From: Branchiostoma lanceolatum
Taxonomy: Eukaryota > Chordata > Leptocardii > Amphioxiformes > Branchiostomatidae
Length of the DNA: 64,000 nt
Assembly (NCBI RefSeq): GCF_035083965.1
Contig: NC_089727.1
Location: 23,484,111-23,548,110 of the forward strand
Direction: 5' to 3'
In this document: positions 1 to 10,593 of the stretch, in pieces
Position numbering within the stretch: the first letter of the stretch is position 1
Layout: every line of letters starts with the position of its first letter
Notes under the pieces: model-generated
Told to the model about the DNA's origin: nothing
The model's input: only the letters and a program-made list of their open reading frames with translations
The model's database searches: none
Program-made: the position numbers and the translations under genes

Positions 1-9
1 GACACATAC

Positions 10-138
10 CGAGACAGTTGGCAGGGTGAAGCTGTTTCTTCAGGAATGTTGAGCAGGACTGTTGGACGTCGGGCAGCTGTAGAAGTGAGGAGGCGTACAG
101 GAGACCTTGTACTGTGTCAACATGGATCTCCAGACGAC
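10..138 (-). CDS. Kelch-like protein, exon 4 (end of BTB / start of BACK), partial gene
   Basis: This 129 bp minus-strand exon follows an acceptor ending CCCTCAG and runs into a donor GTATGTGTC at the window edge. It enters and leaves in phase 1. It encodes the link from BTB to BACK, including VDTVQGLLYASSLLQLPDV and FLKKQLHPANCLG. The pattern of VQ-LL-A-SLLQL followed by FL-KQLHP-NCLG is the hallmark of KLHL proteins at the start of the BACK domain. In this family BTB dimerises and, with BACK, binds Cullin-3, while the C-terminal Kelch propeller binds substrates for ubiquitination. The rest of BACK and the propeller must lie left of the window. The KLHL subtype cannot be fixed from this part. 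Confidence 0.9.
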
Positions 139-729
139 CTGAGGGACACAGAGAAACATTTCCCCATCCGTCATATGTCTAAAACTGTATTTCTTGTTTA
201 TTTCACTGTAACTTTATGTTCACTGTTTTCACAGTCACCTCTGTACCGTGAACGTATCATCACCGTGAAAAAAATTGTTATTATCTATGATTCCTTCACA
301 TTCCATGAAGTCAAAGTTCAGTGAAAATGTCACTTGCCTTACACCGTGAAATTTTGCTAAGGTGAAGATAAAGTGAACTACAGATATCTTTTCATTTAAA
401 ATTTACCACATCAAGTGTGGAATGATTGACATAACAGGTGACTATCACCTTCCAAAGATGTCAACCCGGGACACACATCAGCCTAGTAACCATACCGTTG
501 TGAGCTTGCTGCTACATCTGCAGGGCTAGGAGTTTTGCCCACCCTGTTCATAAGACATAAGCACATGCCGGGAAGTTTTATGGTGTTATGGTGTTTTCAA
601 TTACTCACACATCATTCTCGGAGGGCTTGCTAGAAAGTCAGAAATAGGCCTATGCTGAACAGATTGGGGCCTGGAAATCACAGCTAGCTGACCCATGCAG
701 AATTGTGATATGGCCAAACTTATATGTGA
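139..729. other. KLHL intron 3, no gene seen
   Basis: AT-rich intronic sequence between KLHL exons 3 and 4. The open frames here on the plus strand include exon 4 read backwards and have no recognisable product. Confidence 0.5.
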
Positions 730-1283
730 ACTAGAGTTCCACGACCTCATACCTTCGCCAAATGATTTGAACCTTTATGACTGACGTATTAGGAGTGATT
801 CTCATCAATTTTAAATCATACCAATTGATCATCTTCTCCACCCATAATTTGATTTAACGATGTTCACATTCACATAACTTCCAAATGCTACAAGCACCAA
901 TTTGCCATCATTTACCTGTATGGAATTATAGTAACTGTTACTGTAGTTTCTCATTAATTACATATCTTCTATCTATCAACATTCCTCATTTCCTCAGTTA
1001 CAAATGTCACATATTTGAATAGTCATCTTGGAACACAGCATTTTTTTAAATTGTCTCATTAATTATGGAAATTAGATCTGTGAAAATCCAATCATAGTAT
1101 TACCATGCATCACGTAAGCTATCTACATACATTGTATCAAAAATCATGACCATCCATCAAGCCCATCTTGAGTTATAGTATTTTCTCATTAATTATGCAA
1201 ATTATGTCTTCATTTGCATAGTTGATATCTATCAATATTTCTCTCTTCCTCAGTTACATATGTCACATGTTATGCTGGTCGTT

Positions 1284-1315
<32 letters not shown>

Positions 1316-1359
1316 CCATGCTACCCTATGCATACAAATGTAACCTTCTCGGTGAAGGT
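730..1359 (+). repeat. Dispersed repeat, ACTAGAGTTCCACG family, copy 1
   Basis: It begins ACTAGAGTTCCACGACC and ends with a (CA)n tract followed by ACCTTCTCGGTGAAGGT, a small imperfect hairpin. The same beginning and end recur at 18951-20101, and 3' parts recur at 44590-45030 and 45986-46102. It has no coding capacity and is rich in ATTATGCAAAT. It lies in KLHL intron 3. The class is unknown; the low-complexity CA run before a hairpin end would fit a non-autonomous element. Confidence 0.7.
1286..1316. repeat. (CA)n microsatellite
   Basis: Short CA run with one TATA interruption, internal to the dispersed repeat. Confidence 0.85.
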
Positions 1360-1406
1360 CTTCAAGAGCAGCAGCTACACAGTACAGTTAGTAAACTGTT
1401 CCTGAC

Positions 1407-1496
1407 CTGTGTAGGCATACTCGATGAGGAGTTCCAGACTGCGGGGGTCAACGCCCTTCATGGTGATGGAACCCTGGGAAGCCTCTGCCAGGTCAC
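1407..1496 (-). CDS. Kelch-like protein, exon 3 (BTB second half)
   Basis: A 90 bp minus-strand exon between an acceptor (TCAG at 1497-1500) and a donor GTCAGG at 1401-1406. Phase 1 at both ends matches exon 2 and exon 4. It reads DLAEASQGSITMKGVDPRS then LELLIEYAYTG, the second half of a BTB/POZ domain; GVDP and the EYAYTG strand are typical of KLHL proteins. The splice joins give an unbroken frame with the neighbouring exons. The intron before it is about 7.5 kb and full of repeats. Confidence 0.92.
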
Positions 1497-1845
1497 CTGA
1501 GGTAATATGGAAGAGATATAAACATGCATCAACAAGCAACTCTAACAGTGTCGATACTCTTTAACCTTTAACCTGTGAAGGTAGCCAATTGGCACCAACT
1601 TTATATTGGCTGTGAGGTTGGGCAGCAGGGAGGACGTCCATACCATTATTAGGTCTTGGACATCTTAAAGTAAATATTTAGAAAGTGGTGGAAATAAAAA
1701 AGAGGACTCGGGGGAAAACTTGATAATAATGTGTTATCATCATATTCACTCCCTGATACTGTGTGTACCATTTAGGGTACAGATTTCACTTAGATATTCC
1801 AGTCCAGCATTATATTTCATTATCATATAGCCATGGCTACCTGAG

Positions 1846-2016
1846 GGAAAACGAAGAGTTGGAAGACCTCACACAACTTTAATTACATTGATCGAAAGAG
1901 ACACTGGACTCTCAGGTTCTGAGTTATTTTCCGCCATGAAGGACAAATTGTACTGGAAGAACTTTATTGACTGTATCCCACCGGAGTAATCCGGATGAAC
2001 GATGATGATGATGATA
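1846..2016 (+). mobile_element. LINE 3' end with (ATG)n-type tail
   Basis: A 47-codon open stretch (1846-1989, then TAA) reads GKRRVGRPHTTLITLIERDT followed by GLSGSELFSAMKDK. This is the C-terminal motif (GRPRTTL..RDTGLS) of a common group of APE-type LINE ORF2 proteins. It is followed within 30 bp by a GATGATGATGAT tail at about 2002-2016. Only the extreme 3' end is present, as expected of a heavily 5'-truncated insertion. Clade assignment (RTE-like) is tentative. Confidence 0.7.
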
Positions 2017-2169
2017 TAGCCATTAAGCCAATTTAAGGGATCTATGCATCATACAGGAATTTATTACTCTTATATGGGTCTGTTTGGATAGGCTATATAG
2101 TAAAGGCCTTCTTAGCTTTGCTCACTCGTTGGATTTATTCAGTGGTTATAGCAAATGACCGGGCGTTAT

Positions 2170-2430
2170 GACACCATCATCATCATCTATCGGCCATCGG
2201 CTGGGACTAAATAAGTACATACATCACTCCATATCGCCCTGTCCAACATCATTTGTCCAAAGTGTTCATATGCAATCTCAGTGTCTCTGACTAAACTATC
2301 GGTAAAAGTCAAACTTCTGCAGTACACTTGGCCTCTTGGTTTCCATAGAAGGATGGCCGAAAATATTTGCTGTTTGGCTCGAAAGCAGTGTCCAGCAAAT
2401 GTTACATACCTTGGGCGGGTCATTGATTAC
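2170..2430 (-). mobile_element. LINE 3' end, opposite orientation, with (ATG)n tail
   Basis: The minus strand encodes RYVTFAGHCFRAKQQIFSAI, then LLWKPRG and SLVRDTEIAYEHFGQMMLDR. This is the RFAGHC-RA...LLW-P...RDT...M-DR arrangement found at the C terminus of many APE-type LINE ORF2 proteins. The frame stops at 2187 and is followed by ATGATGATGATGG, so the tail faces the tail of the plus-strand LINE at 1846-2016. The conserved GKRxxGRP segment is altered, so this is an older copy. Confidence 0.65.
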
Positions 2431-2827
2431 ACCAGGAAACAACAAATTAACTTCATGCAGCCAAACCTTTATTCATGACCTGTCTTGTTTTAATGTTGCA
2501 GGAAGGCAGAGGTACTCAAAAGACCATGTCTATGTGGCAGGTCACTTGAAGAATGTACTGAATGATTTACAAAGGGGCTCGCAAACTTCTATCCCCACTA
2601 ACCCATCTGTTCAATGTATAATTGATATCAATAAACATTTTATCAACAGCCCTGGTTGCAAGCATCTGTTTTATAATGTGTGATACACTGTTTGTATAGA
2701 AACATTTCATCAAAAGATATCAGTATCATATCAGCTTTGATATTCAAACTTTACATCCTGTATCATGAATATGTCACATATATCAAGCAATAGGCCCCAC
2801 TTATAAAAATATTTTTCTTCTCTCCAG

Positions 2828-2941
2828 TTTTTGGTTCAGTGGAACAACATTCCATTCCACCCTATCCTGGGACACTTCAGACTCAGAGGGACCAAATGTG
2901 GAGGAGTTGCCAAGGAATGTATCAAAACCATGAAAACGTGA
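2828..2941 (+). CDS. Possible terminal exon of unknown gene, 37 codons
   Basis: An acceptor-like CTTCTCTCCAG at 2817-2827 is followed by an open frame to TGA at 2939-2941, reading FLVQWNNIPFHPILGHFRLR then GTKCGGVAKECIKTMKT. The composition is more protein-like than the surrounding intronic sequence. It lies on the strand opposite the KLHL gene, inside its intron. I do not recognise it: it could be the end of a nested gene, a decayed transposon exon, or chance. Confidence 0.25.
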   Translation, partial: FLVQWNNIPFHPILGHFRLRGTKCGGVAKECIKTMKT

Positions 2942-2944
2942 CAG

Positions 2945-3422
2945 CCTGGTATGCCTTAGATAGCTCCCACTTCGAAGGACATGGCAAATGCTAAATTCTG
3001 AAACCTTATCATTTCCTTCTCTGTAATATAAGTAAACGTCATGATATGTATGTATGTAAACTTCATGAGAATGTACAACAATATTTTCTACAGCTCCAAC
3101 AACTCAAAATTAGAGGGGCTGATAAGAGAATTATCTGTATCATGGAGACATGACGACATACTTGCATGTCTTATATAGTAATAGTTTATTGCAAATTCAT
3201 GCCCGTAGGCTAATTGCATGTTGACAACAATGTCGAAATACAAATGTAAGGTAAAACAAAGGTATAGATGAATCTTATATAACTGAAGGGACACATGGGA
3301 CAAAGGCAGTCTTTTATTATAAATATCTCCATCTAACACTGTAGATCTTGAAATTTTTGTTGTGTATTTATTTTGCATGCCTTATACTATGAAGTTCCTG
3401 AATCTGATAGAGGAAGACAGTA
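2945..3422. other. Intronic, nothing recognised
   Basis: AT-rich sequence with short open frames on both strands and no protein family, RNA or repeat structure that I can identify. Confidence 0.4.
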
Positions 3423-3777
3423 CAGGGCTCGAAGTTCATTTTTGGGAATAGGTGGACTGGTGCACCCAACCAAAAAAATTAGGTGCACAACATAAAATAA
3501 AGTATAATGTTAGCAAAACATAATTACAATGTCCAAAGCTCTCAAGAACATCAATCTGTAATTCTATAGCTAAATTCAAAATCTTAAACAAGTAATACAA
3601 CACACTTACATTTCAAGAATATTCTGTTTACTGTATACTAGTGTACATTATGTACGTTTACCCTATAGCGTACAAAAATATCTTGATGCACTGGTGCACC
3701 CACAGAATTACATGTAGGTGCACAGCTCCCATCTTGGGTGCACACAGGTGCACATGCAACCACTATTTTCAGCCCTG
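3423..3777. mobile_element. Possible non-autonomous hAT-like MITE
   Basis: It begins CAGGGCTCGAAGTTC and ends with the inverse of CAGGGCTGAAAA, a terminal inverted repeat of the type used by hAT elements. The interior has several GGTGCACC motifs in direct and inverted form near both ends. I could not see a clean 8 bp target duplication, so the class is uncertain. Confidence 0.45.
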
Positions 3778-4324
3778 CAGTATAAAGGCTCTACTTCTAC
3801 ATGTAATATCATAAATCTTGAAGAAGTTGTAGTGTATTCATTTCAATTGCAATAGTAATACACACAGCAGAAACAAATATGCACTGTGTCCTGATTTTGC
3901 AGTGAGTGGCAAAAACAAAAGAACCACAAGCATTTCAAGAATTACAGTTACTGTATAGTAAATTTCACTTTCCACGAAGATTTACTTTGCTGTAGGAGGG
4001 AAAATGAGGTTTTCCGGCTGTTTCCAATATGTGGTTGAAACAATTCTGTACTAACACACATTCACGGTATGAATAATAACTTCTCATTGGAGAAGTCAAA
4101 CAGGAAATAAAACCACTACAAAAGTTTCAAGATGTACAGTACAAGTTAGATCCTAGGCTGTGCTAACACAGAATGATGTGTTATTGGACACCCCATGGGA
4201 CTGCTATGATAGGAGAAATATGAGTTGACACAAGGTTGCTTTGTTATGGCAGGAATTCCTCAATCAAAATACTGGTGAAAACAGACATAGTTCTGACTTT
4301 GTATTAGGTGCAGTCATATGAATT

Positions 4325-4430
4325 ATGTTGTACAATTCTTTTGGTATAATGGTGGCATCGTGGGGCCTTGTGGTTTGGGTAGTTCATGACTCAGGTGCTG
4401 GGTCTGAATCTCATCATCATCATCTTCACT
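4325..4430 (+). repeat. tRNA-like SINE candidate, copy 1
   Basis: GTACAATTCTTTTGGTATA, then GTGGTTTGGGTAGTTCATGAC (A-box-like) and GGGTCTGAATCTC (B-box-like), ending in a (CAT)n run. A related segment recurs at 7049-7110 with the same lead-in. The two boxes suggest a tRNA-derived SINE, but the match is poor. Confidence 0.35.
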
Positions 4431-4732
4431 ACTGCTTCATCTCTAGCCCAGGTTCCTATGTTTTGATTTACTATACACAAGGCCATCATCTTATATACCA
4501 GGATTTATCTCAATGGAGTTGAATAGCAAATTCAAGTGCATACTGACAACACCTGCATGGTACATGTACATAGGAAAATGTATTAAAGAATATCTACACG
4601 TTAGAAATTCCTCCAATGATTGAAAAAGCCCATTCTCATCCCATACCATACACTCTTGTATTACTTACTATAGGTAGGTTAGCCGTATGGAACTTTATGT
4701 CATGCCTGGGCCTGATACGGGTGTTCCGGACC

Positions 4733-5964
4733 GTGTGATAACTATCCGGATCACATTAATCTCCAAGCAGATCCACACCGGGCGCGAAAATCGTAGTATG
4801 CTAGCCAGAGAAGGTCCAGTCAGCCAGAGAGGGTCCAATAGCCCGGTAGGGATCTGCCCTTAGACGGACCCGAACAAGGTTATCAACCGGCACGAGGAGG
4901 GGCAGCCTATTGAGAAAGGTGCCTCTACTCCTCCTCGTGCCTGCTTAACTCCAACGTGAAAATTGGCTGGGATTATCGTTTTACAACCCCGAATCTGGGA
5001 CGAACCCGGCCGGCCGCGCCATTTCACAGCGGGAGTTTCCTCTCAGATACAATAGTGCGGGAACACACCGCATCACAACGCATCAAAGCAAAGGTATCGA
5101 CATACAGACTTTTCCGTTAGACAAATTTGTACCATTAGTTTCTAGCTTGATGTTAAACCATAATTGATTAAAATGTCGTTTTATTTATGTGAATGCTTGG
5201 TGTGTCTTTTTGGAATCTGTTTCTGGCCATTCTTTCACGCTTGGATGCGGTGCAAAACCACGCCGAAACACCGCCATCTTTCAGTGTCTTTGTATCTTTT
5301 TCTCGCGTCTATATTCAGTTCAGTAAAACCCGAGTCTTGTCGTTTGTCATGTCTTCAGTTATGGCAGAAGCCATGGCGTCGTCCGGTGGATCGAGAAGTC
5401 TCTACATAACGTCCTTACTTGGTCGCTGATTAGCGCTCGTAACGGTGAGACGATCGAAACAAGTTTTGTTTCACGGCAGACACAGCGGAATGTAATTTGG
5501 TAGCACAGGGATTTGCCCGTCGCAATCCCAACAAATACATCTTTACTCTCCAGACATGCCAGAATGGCATCTAGTTGAGTCTCCCTTATTTCAAACTCCC
5601 AGATAGCACGGAAATTACGGCGGACTCTTTCCGACCACCAGCGCCTGCTTGCTTCCATTGTTATCTGGAATTCAAACCTGCCGGGTAACTGAGACGGCGC
5701 GCAGCTGACCCATGACGGGCGCCGGGCTTCGAACGCCGGCACAATTCGCACCTTCTTTCTAAGCGCAGTTTGACTGCGGGGAGATTAGGTAACAATTGCG
5801 TGTTAATAACCTTGTTCAGGTCCGTCTAAGGGCAGATCCCTACCGGGCTATTGGACCCTCTCTGGCTGACTGGACCTTCTCTGGCTAGCATACTACGATT
5901 TTCGCGCCCGGTGTGGATCTGCTTGGAGATTAGGATCACATAGGGTTCGGGAGTGTTATCACAC
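4733..5964. mobile_element. Inverted-repeat element carrying a RecQ-helicase fragment
   Basis: Arms of about 155-160 bp (4733-4886 and 5803-5964) are inverted copies sharing GTGTGATAAC at the outer tip, ATCTCCAAGCAGATCCACAC, and the stretch from TAGCCAGAGAAGG to GACGGACC. The arms are nearly identical over their inner 135 bp. The 916 bp between them is GC-rich compared with its flanks and holds a helicase-like frame on the minus strand. No transposase is visible. It could be a DNA transposon that captured, or belongs with, a helicase gene. Some large DNA transposons (for example Academ) encode superfamily 2 helicases, but I cannot assign this one. Confidence 0.65.
5359..5751 (-). pseudogene. 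RecQ-like DNA helicase N-terminal fragment
   Basis: The 130-codon minus-strand frame contains FEIRETQLDAILACLESKDV, then FVGIATGKSLCYQ and LVSIVSPLRALISDQVRTL. These correspond to RecQ motif 0 (the Q-x-x-A-I-x-x-x-L region), the Walker A loop and motif Ia (ISPL-AL-x-DQV). RecQ helicases unwind DNA from 3' to 5' using ATP. Walker A here reads ATGKS where the family has TGxGKS, so two residues of the P-loop are missing. Only about the first 100 residues of a helicase core that is normally over 350 are present. It looks like a dead fragment trapped between the inverted repeats. Confidence 0.7.
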
Positions 5965-7045
5965 AGGCTTCCATAGAATATTTCGAATGCATTTCGAGCG
6001 TGCTGGGTGCGCCGCCGTCGGAAATTCGAATACCGGATGTTAGAATCAATGTTGTTACAGTTTTGTGTTCGAGGACACAAACCTCCCTCAACTTCTGGCG
6101 CTTTCCGCATTGAAATGTGTGTTTTCTTGGGTGGATATGACCAAGGTATGACATAAATAAAATACAACACGTTGCATTCCGCATCACCATCGGTCCCAGC
6201 CCTCCCGCGGGTCGGATCGCTCGACGGCCGTAGACCCACGGTCGGGCTGGTACCTCGGCTGATACGGAATACCCCATGTTGTATTCTATAATCTTTATGT
6301 ATATAATGTTATTAATCCTCATTCAACTTTTGGTGAAAACGAGTTACAAAGCTTCACTACAGACAGACCTGTTGGATGGGAGTTGTAATAATCTGAGACC
6401 CTACATATGTTTGACGACAGCCACATCTCAAACACCTTATAAATCTAAACCTGGCATCCAGTCTATTGTCGATAGACTGGACCCCAGGTTATCCTGGTGT
6501 GAGTAGATCAAACCTTACACAGTCTGGTCTCACGAAACTTGTGCTAACATTGTAAAAAAAAAACGTTTTACAGGTTAAGGAAGACAAAAACAAAACCACC
6601 ATCTTTTTGGTGAGGCTAACAGAACCAACCATGAAGAAGGATCTATAGCAACCTCAGTTTGGTAGCCTGGCAACCATGATACCAATTAACCAATGCAAGC
6701 TCACTGCTATCTCTGTGGCGCTTGGGACTCTTGCTCACCCGGCCCAGTTCATTAGCAAATTCTAACGGGGTAGGTTTCAATTACAGGCAGGCAATAACTG
6801 GAAATAGGCCTGCTAGAAAGATAGGCTATCAGAAATACATTTTTTCCAGGCCTGCATGTGCTTAGCCGACCAATGGAGAATGGTGACTTGACTTGACTTA
6901 TGTCGAGAATGGTGACAAGGCTATTCTATAAGCTGAACAACACAATCCACAGATACAATCAAAATACATGCCTGGGAAAACAGACATCCATTCAGTTGAT
7001 ACGTACTGTGAATGAGGTGCAGACACATATGTTAATATATATGTG
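5965..7045. other. Intronic, no gene seen
   Basis: The first 300 bp is GC-rich and may be more of the neighbouring inverted-repeat element. The rest is AT-rich with no convincing coding or RNA feature. Confidence 0.35.
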
Positions 7046-7048
7046 AAC

Positions 7049-7110
7049 GTTATACAATTCTTTTGGTATAGTAAGTTGTGGCATTGTGGTTTGGGTTGTT
7101 GACTCAGGTT
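7049..7110 (+). repeat. tRNA-like SINE candidate, copy 2 (partial)
   Basis: It shares ACAATTCTTTTGGTATA and GTGGTTTGGGTTGTTGACTC with the segment at 4325-4430, which shows a dispersed family. The B-box half is weaker here. Confidence 0.3.
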
Positions 7111-8981
7111 CATCCTCAACTGTCCACAGAATTATTTGTTGTCATCGCACACATGTGACAGGAGTTTATTACCAGCTGTGTCTAGCAGTTGTACTGTATA
7201 TTCATTCATTTTTGCAGCTGCTAAATTTCACCATAGGAGGGGAATGGAGGTACACAACTTGCTTTTGGTTCGTGGTTGAAACATTTCTGTAGACTGCTGT
7301 TTATATGCTAATTTGAGTTGAAGAGATAATCATGAAAACCACAAAAACAAAACCACTGCCAAAAATGTCAAGATTAACAGAATACAAAAATCCATGTCCC
7401 GTCCACCCCCATCCTAATGGTAAGTGGTCCAGTCCTGGAGGCAACCCTAGCCTGCTGGTTTGGGGTCAAGAGTTGGAGTCCCAGGCTAATGCTGCTCACC
7501 ATAGATGCATGCTACTGTGGACAGCCTAAACTCAAATGAAGAAAGACATATTGCAGCTGGGAGAGCTTTCTACTACCACAGCAGTCTAGTGTATCGATCA
7601 ATGTGAAACAAGAGTCCATAAGACACAAACCTCCATGAAGGTGTATACATCATACATGTACATGTAGTGACTTTACTCATCTTCATACATATATAAGGCT
7701 GTCTACTGTTTGACTCAACTTTGACAGCTACTTTCTCATTTATTGATACATAATTGACTAATCACTATTGACGGGTATTAACTGTATCAAATTTGCTGGG
7801 TCTTATATTTTGTTTTGGAGTAGAAGGGGAAAAAGCGCTCGGTATCTCTAATAAACATAATGCAAGACAGCGCATGTACATGATGTACTCTCAAACCTAC
7901 CCCCCCCCCCCCAACAACAACAATTGACAATATACAATGTATATCTTACTAGTAGTTATGAAGACACGTGAAAGACTTGAGGCTTATTTGAAGTTATTAT
8001 GACCTCTGTTGTTGTTTGAGCTCTTTCAAAGGTTAAAGATGTTGTTCTTAAGATTTTTACTAAAAGTTCCACAGGAACTCTAGGGTCAAGGTCAGCAAGG
8101 ATTATGAGGTCAATCAGGGCTGTTTGCAGGACCCTTCCCTCCCTCCTGGTACCAAGTATCCAAAAGAACCTGGACAGCTCATGTTTTAGATACCAGGATA
8201 TATACTTGTACCATATGTGCATTACGTCCTGGTTACTAGCTCAATTAAGCATTTGTTACAAACTCTGTGAATATGGCAGGTAAAGATGATAAATTAGAAA
8301 ATAAACATACAGTTTGATTAGTGATACGTATGAATATGTAAAAAAAATAACCAAAACGTAGTTTAATTTTGTTCTGAATCCTACAATAAGCCGCCATCAA
8401 GCCTATGATAGGGAAGGTTTGTATTCCAATATCGACTTGATAAGAGTTATTAGGGGCTACCTTGTCATTGGACACGTGAGGCAGTTAGGCTATATCAAAT
8501 AAACCAGTCTGTACATCTTTATGTGGTCTTTTATAATAGTAATCCACAGGACACTTGCTTTTTTTGGCTTGAAAACAGTTTGTCTATTGTTAACAGAGGT
8601 TTTGAGATTGAAATGGAAACACTTTCAAAAGTACAAAATCTTCAAGATACATGCAATACTATCCGTATCACAAATGAATTATCATGATGAAATGTGATAT
8701 CAATATCCGTACACATGATGTTTAAAATATTAATACTGAGAAAGTTAACATTGTTGATAACTTGACATTACAAGAACAAATTAACCAAGTGGCAATACAG
8801 TAACATCATTCTAAATCTTCATCTTTTCCGAACAAAAGAAATTAAAGTCACTATTGTCTTGGCAGCTGCAGATGAATGGATGAATAAATGGCAGGATAGA
8901 AAAGAGATGAATGAACGAGTGATGAACAATGACTCTAATATTGGAATGAAAGACTGAATGAAGGAATGAGTGAATGAAAGA
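7111..8981. other. KLHL intron 2, no gene seen
   Basis: AT-rich, with a poly-C run at about 7901-7912 and (GAATGAAT)-type simple sequence at about 8870-8975 just inside the KLHL exon 2 donor. The segment at about 7190-7290 (GGTTGAAAC..TTCTGTA) resembles short stretches near 3990-4055 and 12100-12140, suggesting an old dispersed repeat. Confidence 0.4.
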
Positions 8982-8987
8982 GTGTAC

Positions 8988-9205
8988 CTGTGAACATGGC
9001 GTAGAAGTAGTTACTGAAGGACGCCAGCACGACTTTGTGAGCGTGGAGCGTCTTCCCCTCCACACTGATCTCCACGTCGCACAGCTGCCCGCTCCGCCGT
9101 AACGTGTTCATCGTGACGAGCGCCTTGTTGGCGAATCTCTTCTCCGCCTCGTGGACGACAAAGTCCGCTTTCCCCGTGGTCTGCTCGATCTTATCAAAAT
9201 CCATC
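8988..9205 (-). CDS. Kelch-like protein, exon 2 (BTB first half)
   Basis: A 218 bp minus-strand exon with acceptor TTTGTTTCAG just right of 9205 and donor GTACAC at 8982-8987. It enters in phase 2 and leaves in phase 1. It reads MDFDKIEQTTGKADFVVHEA, then LCDVEISVEGKTLHAHKVVL and ASFSNYFYAMFTG. LCDV...HAHKVVLA...YF-AMFTG is the core of the BTB/POZ fold, the dimerisation and Cullin-3-binding module of KLHL adaptors. The in-frame ATG inside this exon could serve as a start, but exon 1 supplies an upstream ATG in frame. Confidence 0.95.
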
Positions 9206-9236
9206 CTGAAACAAAGAATTGAACAAAAATTACTCA

Positions 9237-9333
9237 TTAGGCCATGTTGATTTGATTATAATGAATGACAACCTCTAGGGACCCCAAAACTGCACACCGA
9301 TGTCATCCAAATAATCAAATCAACATGGCCTAA
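9237..9333. mobile_element. 97 bp MITE with 23 bp terminal inverted repeats
   Basis: The left end TTAGGCCATGTTGATTTGAT and the right end ATCAAATCAACATGGCCTAA are exact inverted copies over at least 20 bp. The interior is 50 bp and non-coding. A second, one-ended copy lies at about 46338-46392 (ATGTTGATTTGATTATATGA then GACATCCTCTGGGG). It sits 30 bp upstream of KLHL exon 2, in intron 1. Confidence 0.75.
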
Positions 9334-10590
9334 CTAAGAAATCATTACTAGCAAACACCTCAGAGTCAAATGCAGGCCCTAAGATGTCACTAGGTGGTCT
9401 AATTATGGGGATCAAGACCTAAACACATACCAAATCCCATCACAATGATCCATCCCCAGCTTTAGTTATGCTGTTCATAACTAAATTGACACAAAATCAG
9501 ACTCCAAAAACAGCCTTCTCAAAGTTTAAAGTCCATGTAAATGCATTGCCTGGAGTCCATATCCTATTCCTGTTCCTATGACCCCATTCTCTCCAAGTCC
9601 CGTCCAGGGCACCCATCCCTATTGAGAGGTTTGGTCCTAATATAATGTCCTGCATTATTTTGGGTAGCTGACATTAATCAGAAGCAGTGCAAGGGGATCC
9701 AACTTTCAAATGCTTGTTTGAACTGTTACAGTTACTATGAAACTCGAAACAAATCAGAATCATAGGAGAATAATCAAATACCAATAATTTCTCTATTAAC
9801 GGGTTCCAGACTAACTTACTAATTGGAAAGGGGAGCGATCAGATTCAGAGGGGTGCACTGGAGTTAGGTTAGGATTGATACCAGGCTAGTGCAAATGCTG
9901 AAATGTTACAGAAAGACAGAGGTAAAGAAAGAGGTAACTTCCCAAAAGGAATTTGGGCACATCCTAGAGACGAGGGGGGTATTTGACTCTTTGCGCTTCG
10001 TCACAAAGTGGCAAGGAGAAGTAATGGTATACATAGTAACAGCAATGTTTGAGAAAGCAAAGTCTCGTCAGAACAATTATGTCACAATAGGACAAGTTTA
10101 CTTTGCACTGATTTAGGACAAGTTTATTTAACACTGATGAAGAGAGTAGATTTAACATGTAGATGTAGATGTTCGTTGAAACATCTGTACATGTTGTTCT
10201 GTACCTACCAAAACTACACATGTATGCTGAATTGATTTACCCTCCTGATGAGACTATTTACAGAAGACAATAGGAGAAAACTAACCTGGATCTGAGCCTG
10301 GTCTCTCCTCCTACCACCACACCATGTCTGTCTGTTGTCCCAGCTACAGGCTGAGGGAGAGGTCAGAGGTGACTTCCCAAAAGCAGGGGCACATCCTCTG
10401 TGGGTGTCGGATGACTCCGTCGGGGATTCCCTACCAAGGTCTGCACAAGTCCAGGGGCTGACAGGAGGGTTAGCTCAACACAGCTGGAGAGGCACGCCAG
10501 GCCTGCAAGTCTCAGGGTCTGACAGGTCCAGGACAGTGCATGTGGGAATATTAGTTTTACTATGGGCATAACATACATGTATATAGAACT
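9334..10590. other. KLHL intron 1, no gene seen
   Basis: A segment near 9925-9965 (GAGGTAACTTCCCAAAAGG..GGGCACATCCT) recurs at 10365-10400 (GAGGTGACTTCCCAAAAGC..GGGCACATCCT), pointing to a small local duplication. No coding match is seen. Confidence 0.35.
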
Positions 10591-10593
10591 CGA

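Noticed and set aside
4880-4945. Small hairpin (CACGAGGAGG / CCTCCTCGTG) as an RNA gene
   Set aside because: It is short, imperfect and lies inside the inverted-repeat element; no promoter or known RNA family.
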